From NCBI RefSeq assembly GCF_045055655.1, contig NZ_JBANFI010000002.1:186001-250000 (forward strand): a stretch of DNA of 64,000 nt, in the 5' to 3' direction. This document shows positions 16,342 through 25,348 of this stretch, piece after piece. The DNA comes from Marinospirillum alkalitolerans. Lineage in GTDB: Bacteria; Pseudomonadota; Gammaproteobacteria; Pseudomonadales; Halomonadaceae. Numbering within the stretch: the stretch's first letter is position 1; the number at the start of each line of letters is the position of its first letter. A model generated the notes under the pieces. That model did not search any database. It worked only from the letters and a program-made list of their open reading frames with translations, and was not told the origin of the DNA. Position numbers and translations under genes: made by a program.

Positions 16342-19023
16342 CTAGAGTGCGCCGCGAATTTCGGTCACACCGTTAACCGGTAGTAGGTTGTTCAAAATAT
16401 CACTTTCTGAGAAGTACAGACGTCGCGGTGCTTTATCACTATACATCTGCGCCTGATCATTAAAGAAGGGGGAGTCAGAGCTTGTTGCTTGGGAATAACT
16501 GGTCAAGCCATAAGCAACTGGTCCCTGATCCGTAAACTCCAGACCAAAGTGCCAACTGGTTCCACGTGCAATCAACCAACCTGACTCACCGGGTGCCGTA
16601 CTGGTTGATAAACCGGCAGTATTGGGGATTTGTGTCGGATTCAGGCGTGGAAAACGCGTGTCCTCTGACTCATTAGAGTTTAAAACACCTATCGCATTAA
16701 AAGCGCCATCTATCGTGCCATCACCACCATGCCAAGCCGTCGCCGCCGCGAGACGGACTGGAGTGCCATTAGGTGGCACGCCACCACTGGGCTGATAGGT
16801 CTGTACATCACCTAAACGAGCCGTATAAGGAATATTGACTTGATCCAAGGCATTCAAACCATTCGCTAGCGCGACCAGCATCACATCGTTTGCCGTCCCT
16901 CTGTTCACCGAAGAAGGTGTAGAAGGTGTCGCCACTGGGTTATTAGGATCAAAGCTTACGGTCAAATCTGTACTAAATTGCTGGCGGTAGTTAGCAATAA
17001 ACACACGAAATACATGCGCACCAACGCTATCCAGGTCATAGACACCATCCCAGCTATGAAGCACATTGCAGCCTGCTGCTACTGAACGCGCGCCACCAGC
17101 AGCATTAACCTGTGAGGTACCAATTAACGCACAGCGCTCACGCAACTCGGGTAAAAAGGCTTCTGCATACCAAGCACGGTTATTCCAGATCACATCGATC
17201 AGTTCACGCGCATTAAACAAGCCGTCATCACCAGCGGGAGCGGTCGCAGCAAAGCCAGAGTTGGTAGGCTGCTGTAGCATACTGATGCTGAGGCGCGTTC
17301 TTGGCCCTAAAGGAGTACGCTCTGGCCCAAAGAGAGGCGAGTATCCCTCTAAAAGAGCTTCAGGATGAGTGGACCAATAGCTATCATTTGCATTTTGAAC
17401 CCAGTCCGTGCGACTCAACTGGGGTCTTTGCGCAAAAGGAACTCGTCCTTGGCATTCCCCTTCAACCCAATCATTCAATGAGGTCCGGCCATCCAGCAAG
17501 GTCAAACCTGCATCAAAGAGAGCCGCGTAAGCTGGACTCAATGAACGCTGTAAATTAATAGCATTAATTGTTGCAGGTGACAGGTTGGGTACAGAGCTAC
17601 TATCTATATAGTAAGCATTACCATCTCGGTCTGCGTAAATGGTATTAGTCCAGAAGGTTGTACCGCATTGGCGGAAAACTTGCTGAAACTCGTCTAAGTT
17701 ACTGGCTCGGCTCATTGCCAGCCAAGTATCAAGCAACCTAGAGCTATCGGCATTCGCGTCACGATAGGTATACGCAACTGTTCGACCACTTGAGTTTTGA
17801 CCACCCCATTGTGGTAAACCACCACTCGTTATCGCATTCCCTGAGACCATAGGCCCATATTCTGAGAAATAGAAGTCTCTTTCTAGAGTGACTGGAACAG
17901 GGCCGCCCATATTCACCTGAATGCTCAAAGTACGCTGTGTAATCGGTCGCTCCTGACCATCCTTAATGTAGGTCAAGGGATCACCATCCTTGAGCGTCAA
18001 TTCATAGAGTGTAAACCGACGACTCGTTGTCACCGTATGCGACCAAGCCACATGATCATTAAAACTGATCAAAGGAATAGCAGTACCCATCAAGCCTGCA
18101 CCGTGAACATTCAGATAACCTGGCACAGTTAGCTGGACCTCATATAAGCGCCTGTGCCCAGTGTAAGGAAAGTGTGGATTCGCTAATAGAGCACCGCGTC
18201 CTTGCTCGGTCATTTCGTGGCCCAAGCCCCAAGCATTGCTTCCTAAACCAGTTTCATTAAATGATTGTGCTCCGGCCAAGTTCATCGCAGCAGAAGCCAC
18301 CTCAAGATCAAAAGAACCCTCTACTTCTGTCTCTGTTGCTGCAGCAGCAAAGACCGGCTGAGGCTCCATATCTGCGGGGTTTTCACCTGGCACTGCAGCA
18401 AACAAGGCTCCAGTTGCAAACAGAGCACCACTTGCATACTGCCCAACAATACGATAATGCGCATATAAATCAGCCGGCGAAATGGGCTTCACCCAAGGTT
18501 GATTGCGACATTCAGGGGGGAGTGCATTGGCAGGTGTTTCGGCAAGGTATTGGTTGTATCCAGCTGTAAATCCATCAACGAGTGCACGACTAGCAGGCGA
18601 TAACTGCTGGTATTCGGCCTCAGCTAATTCATGGATGCCCTGCGCAAGGTAGCTAAAGTCATTAATAATATTAATGGGACGCCCTTGCCCATCATCCCCC
18701 GGACCAAAGTATTTGGCTCTTTCGCTCCGCGCTTTAACAAAGGCCTCCGCCAGATAGCAAACATTATCCTGTGCTTGCGCATAGCCGCCACCAAAAGCAG
18801 CAGAAGCGAGATTATTGGCTGTAATATGTGGAACACCACTGGTTGTACGCCGAATGGTTGCTTCCAACTGACCATTCGTAGGAAAAAGATCGCGCTCTGA
18901 TACCGATGAGCTGCTATCGGAACAGCCGCTAGTAAAAAGAGTCAGTGCACCTAAAGTAAGGCCAGTACCTAACCAGGTTGCTGAACGTTTAACGAACATT
19001 TTTTTATTATTAGCCATGTTCAT
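16342..19023 (-). CDS. Lipoprotein penicillin-acylase-family (AHL-acylase-like) Ntn hydrolase
   Basis: An 893-residue exported amidase precursor. The N-terminus has a lysine-rich start, a hydrophobic segment and a lipobox ending TSGC (Cys34), so it is a predicted lipoprotein. An alpha-chain region precedes ETGLGSNAWGLG; Ser262 would be the autocatalytically exposed nucleophile at the start of the beta chain. NDHVAWSHTV and QNANDSYWSTHPEALLEGY match the PvdQ/aculeacin-acylase branch, which removes long acyl chains from acyl-homoserine lactones or lipopeptides. Substrate here is unknown. A terminator separates it from DUF1329 upstream, so it likely has its own promoter in 19024-19130. The MalT-like gene lies downstream. 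Confidence 0.87.
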   Translation of the reverse strand: MNMANNKKMFVKRSATWLGTGLTLGALTLFTSGCSDSSSSVSERDLFPTNGQLEATIRRTTSGVPHITANNLASAAFGGGYAQAQDNVCYLAEAFVKARSERAKYFGPGDDGQGRPINIINDFSYLAQGIHELAEAEYQQLSPASRALVDGFTAGYNQYLAETPANALPPECRNQPWVKPISPADLYAHYRIVGQYASGALFATGALFAAVPGENPADMEPQPVFAAAATETEVEGSFDLEVASAAMNLAGAQSFNETGLGSNAWGLGHEMTEQGRGALLANPHFPYTGHRRLYEVQLTVPGYLNVHGAGLMGTAIPLISFNDHVAWSHTVTTSRRFTLYELTLKDGDPLTYIKDGQERPITQRTLSIQVNMGGPVPVTLERDFYFSEYGPMVSGNAITSGGLPQWGGQNSSGRTVAYTYRDANADSSRLLDTWLAMSRASNLDEFQQVFRQCGTTFWTNTIYADRDGNAYYIDSSSVPNLSPATINAINLQRSLSPAYAALFDAGLTLLDGRTSLNDWVEGECQGRVPFAQRPQLSRTDWVQNANDSYWSTHPEALLEGYSPLFGPERTPLGPRTRLSISMLQQPTNSGFAATAPAGDDGLFNARELIDVIWNNRAWYAEAFLPELRERCALIGTSQVNAAGGARSVAAGCNVLHSWDGVYDLDSVGAHVFRVFIANYRQQFSTDLTVSFDPNNPVATPSTPSSVNRGTANDVMLVALANGLNALDQVNIPYTARLGDVQTYQPSGGVPPNGTPVRLAAATAWHGGDGTIDGAFNAIGVLNSNESEDTRFPRLNPTQIPNTAGLSTSTAPGESGWLIARGTSWHFGLEFTDQGPVAYGLTSYSQATSSDSPFFNDQAQMYSDKAPRRLYFSESDILNNLLPVNGVTEIRGAL

Positions 19024-19130
19024 ATCACCTATTCATATTATTATTTTATTGATCAGCATAATTTTTATGCATATCGTTTTACTATCAAAAATCTATGCCA
19101 TTTTAGAGTAAAGAGCCACCCGCTCTTGTT

Positions 19131-19154
19131 AAAAAAGGCCTGCATCAGCAGGCC
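19131..19154 (-). terminator. Intrinsic terminator of the DUF1302-DUF1329 operon
   Basis: On the minus strand GGCCTGC (19154-19148), loop TGAT and GCAGGCC (19143-19137) are followed by six T residues. A textbook Rho-independent terminator 30 bases after the DUF1329 stop. Confidence 0.85.
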
Positions 19155-19184
19155 AAATCAAGGAGAAGAAATGCACTAGATCAA

Positions 19185-20531
19185 TTAACGACCACCTGCA
19201 CGACGCAAGGCTGCAGGCGTGAAGTTGCTCGCATTAGGACGGTAGTCCCAGTTATAACCGCTGGTATCGTTGATTAAGCCTGAAACGATGTAGCGATTAT
19301 TCACCAGATCATAGATGGTCTCAGCTGCATACCAAGGTACATTCACATCATGGAACTGCACCGTGTGGCCTTCAGAAACGCGCCACAGATTACCGCGGCC
19401 ATCATATTGATCAACATGGACCAACTGATAGGTATCTTCATCAAAGAACATCACACGACGCTCGTAGATATGACGCTGACCATCACGCAGACGACCTTCC
19501 ACTTCCCACACGCGATGGCGCTCATAGCGCAGGTGCTCAGGGTTCAAGTGACCCGCATGAACAATATCATTCACGCTGAGGTTGGTGTCCAAAAGAGGAT
19601 AGGCGTTATAAGCCACATACATTTCACGCTTGCCAACCAGTGTCCACTCATAACGATCAGGCGCACCGTTAAATACGTCTAAGCCATCTGAAGTCCGCTG
19701 ACCGTCTGCTGCTGTACCTGGTCCGTCATAGGCCACCTGAGGTGCACGGCGTACACGGCGCTGACCTGCGTTATAGATCCACGCGCGACGTGGCTCCAAA
19801 ACCTGGTTCATCGTTTCTTGTACCAGCAGTACCGTACCGGATAAACGTGCTGGCGCAGTCACGGACTGCAAGAAGTAGAACAGGCTGTTTTCTTCAGGAT
19901 CACCGATAAACATGAATTCTTCATTCATCGTGACCGGTGTAAAGTTGCCGTTCGCTTGTGGTGTCGCGAGTGTCACTTCACGCTCGGCACCTGGACCACG
20001 ATAGCGAGTCGAGTGGTTCCATACCAACTCCACACCTGTTTGCGGGATGGGGAAGGGCGTGACTTCGGTAAAATCAACTACACCATTACCATCATCCACC
20101 AGGCGCGCGGTTTGCGCGTTCTGACGCACCAACTCATAGACAGCTTCAGGGTAGGCTGCCGTACGATGAGTTGGGTACACAGGAATACGGAAGGTATTCG
20201 GATAGGCTTGCAACATGGCAATCTGACCTGGTGCCAGATACTGCTCGTACTGCTGGTAGTTCTGCGCAGTAATCACATACAGAGGCTGCTCATCCGCAAA
20301 AGGATGACCATAACCATCGCGCCAGTTACCTGGGCCCTCACTCAAACCACCTGTCCATGCAGGAATACGGCCATCAGCAGAGCCAGCGCGTTCTGCACCC
20401 ATAGGGGTCAACTCATTACCACCCAAGCGCGCATCAGCATGAAGCTGAGCGCTAGTCATCAAGCCGAAAGCCAACATTGCTGCGGCCAAGCCAGTCATAC
20501 GTGGAGCATTTGCTGTTAAGGTTTTTTTCAT
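19185..20531 (-). CDS. DUF1329-family periplasmic lipid-carrier-like protein
   Basis: A 448-residue exported protein. A signal peptide (positively charged start, AAAMLAFGLMTSAQLHA, cleavage before DARLGG) is followed by the DUF1329 signature ELTPMGAERAGSADGRIPAW and repeated long beta-strand segments such as RHIYERRVMFFDEDTYQLVH. The family is related to the LolA/LolB lipoprotein-carrier fold and is thought to bind hydrophobic cargo in the periplasm or at the outer membrane; no member's substrate is firmly established to my knowledge. It follows DUF1302 after 51 bases and is closed by a terminator, so the two form one operon, the usual pairing for these families. Confidence 0.87.
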   Translation of the reverse strand: MKKTLTANAPRMTGLAAAMLAFGLMTSAQLHADARLGGNELTPMGAERAGSADGRIPAWTGGLSEGPGNWRDGYGHPFADEQPLYVITAQNYQQYEQYLAPGQIAMLQAYPNTFRIPVYPTHRTAAYPEAVYELVRQNAQTARLVDDGNGVVDFTEVTPFPIPQTGVELVWNHSTRYRGPGAEREVTLATPQANGNFTPVTMNEEFMFIGDPEENSLFYFLQSVTAPARLSGTVLLVQETMNQVLEPRRAWIYNAGQRRVRRAPQVAYDGPGTAADGQRTSDGLDVFNGAPDRYEWTLVGKREMYVAYNAYPLLDTNLSVNDIVHAGHLNPEHLRYERHRVWEVEGRLRDGQRHIYERRVMFFDEDTYQLVHVDQYDGRGNLWRVSEGHTVQFHDVNVPWYAAETIYDLVNNRYIVSGLINDTSGYNWDYRPNASNFTPAALRRAGGR

Positions 20532-20582
20532 CTTGGTATTCCTTATTCTTTTATTGAGACGTCGTCTTTGTCTGTTATTGGC

Positions 20583-22673
20583 CTAGTAGTCCATACCGAC
20601 ACTCAGGCTGATAAAGCTACGGTCATCTAAATCCCAGTAGTCTGTATCAAAGTAGTGGGTATAGCCTAAACGTCCCCAATAGGTGTTCATATATTCAGCC
20701 GCCAGCTCTGTACCGAGAATCATCCGGCCCTCATAGAACTGTGCACCTGGCTCAGGGCCATAGCCGTTCACGTCATGACTCCAAGAGAAGGTCGGCTTCA
20801 GCGTTAAGCCACCGATGAAGGCATTGTTGTACTCCAGCTGTGCAACCAAGCGATAGCCCCAGGAGAAATCAGTAACATAGCCATTGTCAGCAAACATTTC
20901 TGTACTGCTACCTGAAGAACCATAAATAGAAGAGCGACCTAAGCGCACCTCATTGATATCAGGCAGATCATTCACATAAGTAAAACCAACCTCACCAATC
21001 AAGCGCAAATTTTCTGCACCCATCACACGGTTGATATCATGGATGAAAGTTGACTGGAACTGATAAACATCAAGTTCGAGGTAGCCTTTCTGCATACCAG
21101 AGCCGAACTCTTGAATATCGGTAGGTAAGCGCGCCAGTAGACCCCCATAAATTGGGTGACTCGCATTGTGAGTAGGATTATTTGGATCATAACCTAGGTT
21201 ACCAAGCAAACCGCGCACCAAAACATCATTCGCATTAATTTGAATCGGTGTATTGGGGCGATAAGTGAATTCACCAGACCAGGCTGTTCCTGTTGGTAAC
21301 AAGGTCGCAAATGAAGCTGCAAAAATCTGCAGATCCTCAGGGAACTCAACGATATATTCAGTTGGGTCATCAAGTCCGGAGGCTGTAATGGCTTGCTGAG
21401 CAGCGGCAACTGCTGGACTATTGGTTGGGTTAGTTTGCAAAATCACAGCTGCTTGTTGTGCTTGTACAGGGTCAGTTAAATCCAGGCCAGCACCCGCAGC
21501 AACCTGTTGCAATGCACCAGAATAAGTCATCGCACGATGACCATCAGATCCGGCACTAACGTTGCCACCTACGACAGGTAAACGACTATGGACATTCTGG
21601 AAAGAAATACCAAACTCCGTACCGTTCAACTGCTCGGCATACCATTTCAGCGACACACCAAACTGCCCTGTATTTGAAGGCTCGTTATCTGAGGCGCGTG
21701 CTGCGATGGTCAGATCTCGAGAATCCAAGCCCAATCCAGCATAAGCAGGTGCAAGAGCGGCAAAAGGTGTACCTGCTAAAGAGCCAGCTGCATTGGCTTG
21801 CTCAGTCAGGCCGCTTTGGTAATAAACAGGACCACAGCCTTCAGCGGCGAAATCATTATTCGAGAAGTAGGTACCACAAGCATCGGCACGCGTGCGCTGC
21901 CATTCAAACTGGTAGTAACCTTCCACTGTCCACGCGCCAGCTTCATCCAAAGCAATCGAACCAGACAACATGGTCACTGGCAGCAAGCCATCGCGGATCT
22001 CCGCGCCTGGGCGACGCAAAGCAGGAACATCTATTGGATTGGCTGCGTTCTGGCCACCTTGAATAAAGGTGCTTTCACCCCAGTTCAGGACATGGCGACC
22101 AAAAATCACCTGAGCAGGACGCCCTGCCAGTTCAAACTCTCCCCAAATATAAGCATCCTGTAAATCTATGCCTCGACGCGCATCATCAAAAGCAGTTGTT
22201 CCTTTATAATCCCTCACCATACGTGCATTTTCAGGCGCACCATCTAAGCCATCCAAAACACCATCATACCAATAGCGGAAGCTCAGATTAGCCCCCATAT
22301 TACGATACTGCTGATGGGAAAAGCTCAACTGATGATTACCTTGAATCACTTGGGAGAAGGCATCGCCTCGATCAAAATTCATATTCCCGTTATCAGTATT
22401 ACTTGAGGCGTTACCTTGATACTGAGGGTTGGTTGCCAAGCCTGGCACTGTACCTGTCGCCCCCAAAGTCCCTGCCGCAATATAATCATTATTACGACTT
22501 TCCATACGCCAGCTACTACCAAAGCTGATCTGTGAATCGACATTCACATTCACATCACCTAGGGAAAATTGTGCTGCTTGGGCAGAACCAAAAGAAAGAC
22601 TGGCAATGGCCAGGGTTAAAGCACTCAACCGAGGAAAAGACTTGGTTCGAGAAACCAATAATGTATGGCGCAT
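20583..22673 (-). CDS. DUF1302-family outer-membrane protein
   Basis: A 696-residue exported protein. A signal peptide (ALTLAIASLSFGSAQAAQF) precedes amphipathic strands: VNVNVDSQISFGSSWRMESR, SFSHQQYRNMGANLSFRYWY and FGRHVLNWGESTFIQGGQNA, the last a strongly conserved DUF1302 segment. The C-terminus ends in aromatic-rich strands (SFISLSVGMDY), as in outer-membrane beta-barrels. The family is often paired with DUF1329 and associated with hydrophobic substrates such as lipids, sterols or polyesters. ATG 22673 has AAGG eight bases upstream and is preferred to GTG 22682. It is the first gene of a two-gene operon with a PsrA-like box about 90 bases upstream. Confidence 0.87.
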   Translation of the reverse strand: MRHTLLVSRTKSFPRLSALTLAIASLSFGSAQAAQFSLGDVNVNVDSQISFGSSWRMESRNNDYIAAGTLGATGTVPGLATNPQYQGNASSNTDNGNMNFDRGDAFSQVIQGNHQLSFSHQQYRNMGANLSFRYWYDGVLDGLDGAPENARMVRDYKGTTAFDDARRGIDLQDAYIWGEFELAGRPAQVIFGRHVLNWGESTFIQGGQNAANPIDVPALRRPGAEIRDGLLPVTMLSGSIALDEAGAWTVEGYYQFEWQRTRADACGTYFSNNDFAAEGCGPVYYQSGLTEQANAAGSLAGTPFAALAPAYAGLGLDSRDLTIAARASDNEPSNTGQFGVSLKWYAEQLNGTEFGISFQNVHSRLPVVGGNVSAGSDGHRAMTYSGALQQVAAGAGLDLTDPVQAQQAAVILQTNPTNSPAVAAAQQAITASGLDDPTEYIVEFPEDLQIFAASFATLLPTGTAWSGEFTYRPNTPIQINANDVLVRGLLGNLGYDPNNPTHNASHPIYGGLLARLPTDIQEFGSGMQKGYLELDVYQFQSTFIHDINRVMGAENLRLIGEVGFTYVNDLPDINEVRLGRSSIYGSSGSSTEMFADNGYVTDFSWGYRLVAQLEYNNAFIGGLTLKPTFSWSHDVNGYGPEPGAQFYEGRMILGTELAAEYMNTYWGRLGYTHYFDTDYWDLDDRSFISLSVGMDY

Positions 22674-23008
22674 AGAAACCACCTTTTGTTGTTGTTCGGG
22701 ATGACTGATCTATTGCTATTTTATGGTGTCTTACTCATATCAAAAGAGCAAGTCACCACAAGACAAACACTTGTTTAATCCTGATGCGAATTAGTCTGGT
22801 CTGCGCGAGGCACGACAGCTATCACTCTTAAGGGTGATTTTTCAAACGCTTTGCAACCTCATCTTGATTTGCATGTCGTGCAATGCTGCTCCAACCTGCC
22901 TTTTGTTGCGCTCACCTGCAGCAACCCTCTTTGCTAAACATAGCCAGTCAACAGCAGTTTTAGTAGTATGCAGCCCATGCACAATCAGTGATCAAGGGGA
23001 GTGAGAGG
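22674..23008. promoter_or_regulatory. Divergent intergenic region, DUF1302 versus parA
   Basis: A 335-base gap between two divergent genes that must hold both promoters. The clearest feature is the AAAC-N4-GTTT palindrome at 22764-22777, annotated separately. TAAAAT on the minus strand (about 22717-22722) could be a -10 for DUF1302, with only a weak -35. AAGGGGAG before 23009 is the parA ribosome-binding region. I see no open reading frame or RNA gene. Confidence 0.5.
22764..22777. promoter_or_regulatory. PsrA-like palindrome upstream of DUF1302
   Basis: CAAAC-ACTT-GTTTA fits the Pseudomonas PsrA operator as I know it (G/C-AAAC-N2-4-GTTT-G/C). PsrA is a TetR-family repressor released by long-chain fatty acids. 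The site is 91 bases upstream of the DUF1302 start. The 21 bases 22765-22785 match 27361-27381 at 19 positions. Confidence 0.45.
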
Positions 23009-23773
23009 ATGCGCCGAGTCGTTTTCAATCAAAAAGGTGGTGTGGGTAAAAGTAGCATTACTTGTAACCTCGCGGCGATCAACGCAGCACAAGGCAAGCC
23101 GACGCTGGTGTTGGATTTAGATCCGCAAGGTAACACGACCCATTATTTGATGGGCCAGCCTGCGACTGAACTCGAAGGCAGCCTGTTTGATTTTTTTGAG
23201 CGCTCACTCAGCCTCGGGGGTGGACGCAAGTCGATTCATGAGCTGATTCATGCCACGCCCTATCCCAATTTGTTTGTACTGGCCGCCCATCCCGAGTTAG
23301 AGAGTCTTGAAGCCAAGCTCGAATCTCGCTACAAAATCTATAAGCTCAAAGAAGCCCTCACCAGTTTAGAAGACGAGTTTGATGCGATTTGGATCGACAC
23401 CCCACCGGCACTGAACTTTTTTTCGCGTTCAGCGCTGATCGCAGCGGAGCGCTGTCTGATCCCCTTTGATTGCGATGCTTTCTCACGCCAAGCCCTCTAC
23501 TCTTTGCAAGGGGCGATTGAAGAACTCCGTGCTGATCACAACCCAGATCTGGAAATCGAGGGGATTATCGTGAATCAGTTTAACGCCCAGGCCAAACTCC
23601 CCCAGCAGTTGATTGAAGCGCTATTAGAGGAAGGCCATCCCCTGCTGGATGTCCATCTGAGTTCATCCGTGAAAATGCGTGAGTCGCATCAAGTCTCTCA
23701 ACCACTGATCCACTATGCACCCAAGCACAAGCTCACCCAACAATTTGAAGCCCTGTATCGCTCGATTACATGA
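23009..23773 (+). CDS. Orphan ParA-family ATPase
   Basis: A 254-residue MinD/ParA-type ATPase. It opens MRRVVFNQKGGVGKSS with the deviant Walker A (KGGVGKS) at residues ~9-15, VLDLDPQGNTTHYL as the Walker A' region and IWIDTPPALNFFSR as Walker B. ATG 23009 with AAGGGGAGTGAGAGG just upstream is preferred to a longer frame from 22988. No ParB or parS lies nearby, so it is not a chromosome-partition pair. It is the first gene of a three-gene operon with two tRNA-modification-like enzymes, its TGA overlapping the next ATG. Cargo or role unknown. Confidence 0.82.
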   Translation: MRRVVFNQKGGVGKSSITCNLAAINAAQGKPTLVLDLDPQGNTTHYLMGQPATELEGSLFDFFERSLSLGGGRKSIHELIHATPYPNLFVLAAHPELESLEAKLESRYKIYKLKEALTSLEDEFDAIWIDTPPALNFFSRSALIAAERCLIPFDCDAFSRQALYSLQGAIEELRADHNPDLEIEGIIVNQFNAQAKLPQQLIEALLEEGHPLLDVHLSSSVKMRESHQVSQPLIHYAPKHKLTQQFEALYRSIT

Positions 23774-24480
23774 TGAATGCAAATACCCCTCGCCCACCCT
23801 TGGGCTGTTCACGCTCGGTCGATTCGAATCAGCAAGGGCCACATGAACAGCTGCTGAGCTGTGTTGATAAGCACCGAGCACACGCTTTTCAAAAACCGAT
23901 TGCCGATTTTAATCAGGCTGCGTTTAATCTAGCCGCACAGTTATACCAAGCACATGGTGGACCACTGATCCTCGACTCTTGCTGTGGCGTTGGCGTCAGC
24001 ACCCGTTTATTGGCTGAGCAGCATCCTGATCATCTGGTACTGGGTTTGGATCGCTCTGCCGCGCGGCTGGATAAAAAACTCGGCCCCTTGCCGCCGAATG
24101 CCCATCTAATCCGCACAGATTTGGCTGATTTTTGGCGTTTAGCTGCCACTGCTGGCTGGCAACCCGAACAGCATTATCTGCTGTATCCCAACCCCTATCC
24201 CAAGAGCAAGGATTTAAAGCTGCGCTGGCACGGTCACCCCGTTTTTCCTAGCCTGCTCGCCTTGGGTGGCCGCTTGATCAGTCGCAGCAACTGGCTGCTT
24301 TATCTGCAAGAGATGGAGATCGCCCTCACTCATTGTGGCTTCGCACCTCAGCTCACAGAACTGCCACCTCAGCCCCAGCCTTTGACAGCTTTTGAACGCA
24401 AATACCAGCTCAGCGGCCAGACACTCTGGCAAATCGAGTGCCGATTGGATGCATCCCCTGCTGCACCCTCAACCCAGTAA
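23770..24480 (+). CDS. TrmB-like SAM-dependent methyltransferase
   Basis: A 236-residue class I methyltransferase resembling tRNA (guanine-N7) methyltransferase TrmB. The SAM-binding motif is LILDSCCGVGVSTRLLA (residues ~67-83), with LGLDRSAARLDKK as the second strand. LLYPNPYPKSKDLKLRWHG corresponds to the TrmB NPWPKKRH segment, and LTAFERKYQLSGQTLW matches its C-terminal T..E.K..G signature. The glycine motif DSCCGVG differs from the canonical EIGxGxG, so this is probably a divergent paralogue, not the housekeeping enzyme. ATG 23770 overlaps the parA stop (ATGA). Substrate not proven. Confidence 0.72.
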   Translation: MMNANTPRPPLGCSRSVDSNQQGPHEQLLSCVDKHRAHAFQKPIADFNQAAFNLAAQLYQAHGGPLILDSCCGVGVSTRLLAEQHPDHLVLGLDRSAARLDKKLGPLPPNAHLIRTDLADFWRLAATAGWQPEQHYLLYPNPYPKSKDLKLRWHGHPVFPSLLALGGRLISRSNWLLYLQEMEIALTHCGFAPQLTELPPQPQPLTAFERKYQLSGQTLWQIECRLDASPAAPSTQ

Positions 24481-24493
24481 CGAGACACACCCT

Positions 24494-25282
24494 GTGAGTG
24501 ATTTTAACCCTGAGTCCACATCCGCTGGACTCTCTGCCTTTGAGCAGGAGGTGCGCCGTATTGCGGCTGCGCCTGAACGTTTTGCCCATCCACGGCGGCC
24601 CTTTACCGCCCGTGGCAGCTTTGTCGAGCGCTGCACTGGGTGCCGCCTGCCCACTCAATCCTGCATTTGCACTTATCGCACCCCTGTCGATGCGGGGGTC
24701 GAATTCTGGGTGCTGATGCATATTGAAGAGGTGAATAAGCCCACCAATACCGCGCGCTTGATCGGTGATACGCTGCCCTCAACGCGCGTTTTCGCTTGGC
24801 AACGCACCCAGCCGCCACAAGCCTTGCTGGAGGCTCTGCAAGACCCTCGCTACTATCCGCTGATTATCTTTCCTGATGATCAGGCCGATTATCAGCATCG
24901 CGTGACCAGCTGGCCTCAGGTCGAAGCTAAGCTGGAGGGGCGGATTCCGGTTTTTCTGCTCCTGGATGGCACCTGGCGCCAAGCTCGCAAGATGTTTCGC
25001 CAAAGCGCTTATCTGCAAGATCTGCCGGTCTTGCCTGTGCATAGTGAACGCACAACGCGCTATCAGCTGCGCAAGCCAGCCTCGGAGCAGCATCTTTGCA
25101 CCGCTGAAGTGGGGATTGCACTACTAGAAATGGCCGCACAAACTGAAGCGGCACAAGTGTTGGAACAGTATTTCACTGTGTTCAATGAAGGCTATGGTGC
25201 TGCCCGCCGCCAAGCCAGTGCGGATTTAAATCAGGCTCAGGCCTGGCTACTGGCTTATCAAGCGCAGCAGGCCCAAGCTTAA
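24494..25282 (+). CDS. DTW-domain tRNA-uridine aminocarboxypropyltransferase (TapT-like)
   Basis: A 262-residue DTW-domain protein. ERCTGCRLPTQSCICTYRTP supplies a cysteine-rich zinc-binding cluster near residues 48-60, HIEEVNKPTNTARLI is a conserved family block, and FLLLDGTWRQARKMF carries the DGTW core. E. coli TapT (YfiP) of this family transfers the 3-amino-3-carboxypropyl group of SAM to U47 of tRNAs (acp3U). The start is uncertain: GTG 24494 gives a family-like N-terminus, while the frame is open back to 24392 inside the preceding gene. Last gene of the parA operon; TapT assignment is by family. Confidence 0.8.
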   Translation: MSDFNPESTSAGLSAFEQEVRRIAAAPERFAHPRRPFTARGSFVERCTGCRLPTQSCICTYRTPVDAGVEFWVLMHIEEVNKPTNTARLIGDTLPSTRVFAWQRTQPPQALLEALQDPRYYPLIIFPDDQADYQHRVTSWPQVEAKLEGRIPVFLLLDGTWRQARKMFRQSAYLQDLPVLPVHSERTTRYQLRKPASEQHLCTAEVGIALLEMAAQTEAAQVLEQYFTVFNEGYGAARRQASADLNQAQAWLLAYQAQQAQA

Positions 25283-25295
25283 CAAGACCAAGATC

Positions 25296-25319
25296 AAAAA
25301 AGGCCAGCATCCGCTGGCC
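25296..25319 (-). terminator. Terminator between the DTW and chemoreceptor genes
   Basis: GGCCAGC (25302-25308), loop ATCC and GCTGGCC (25313-25319). On the minus strand the stem is followed by TTTTTTGATC, a good terminator for the chemoreceptor gene; it may also stop plus-strand transcripts from the convergent operon. Confidence 0.8.
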
Positions 25320-25348
25320 TCAGCTTGATCTCACCCACCTCTCATCTA

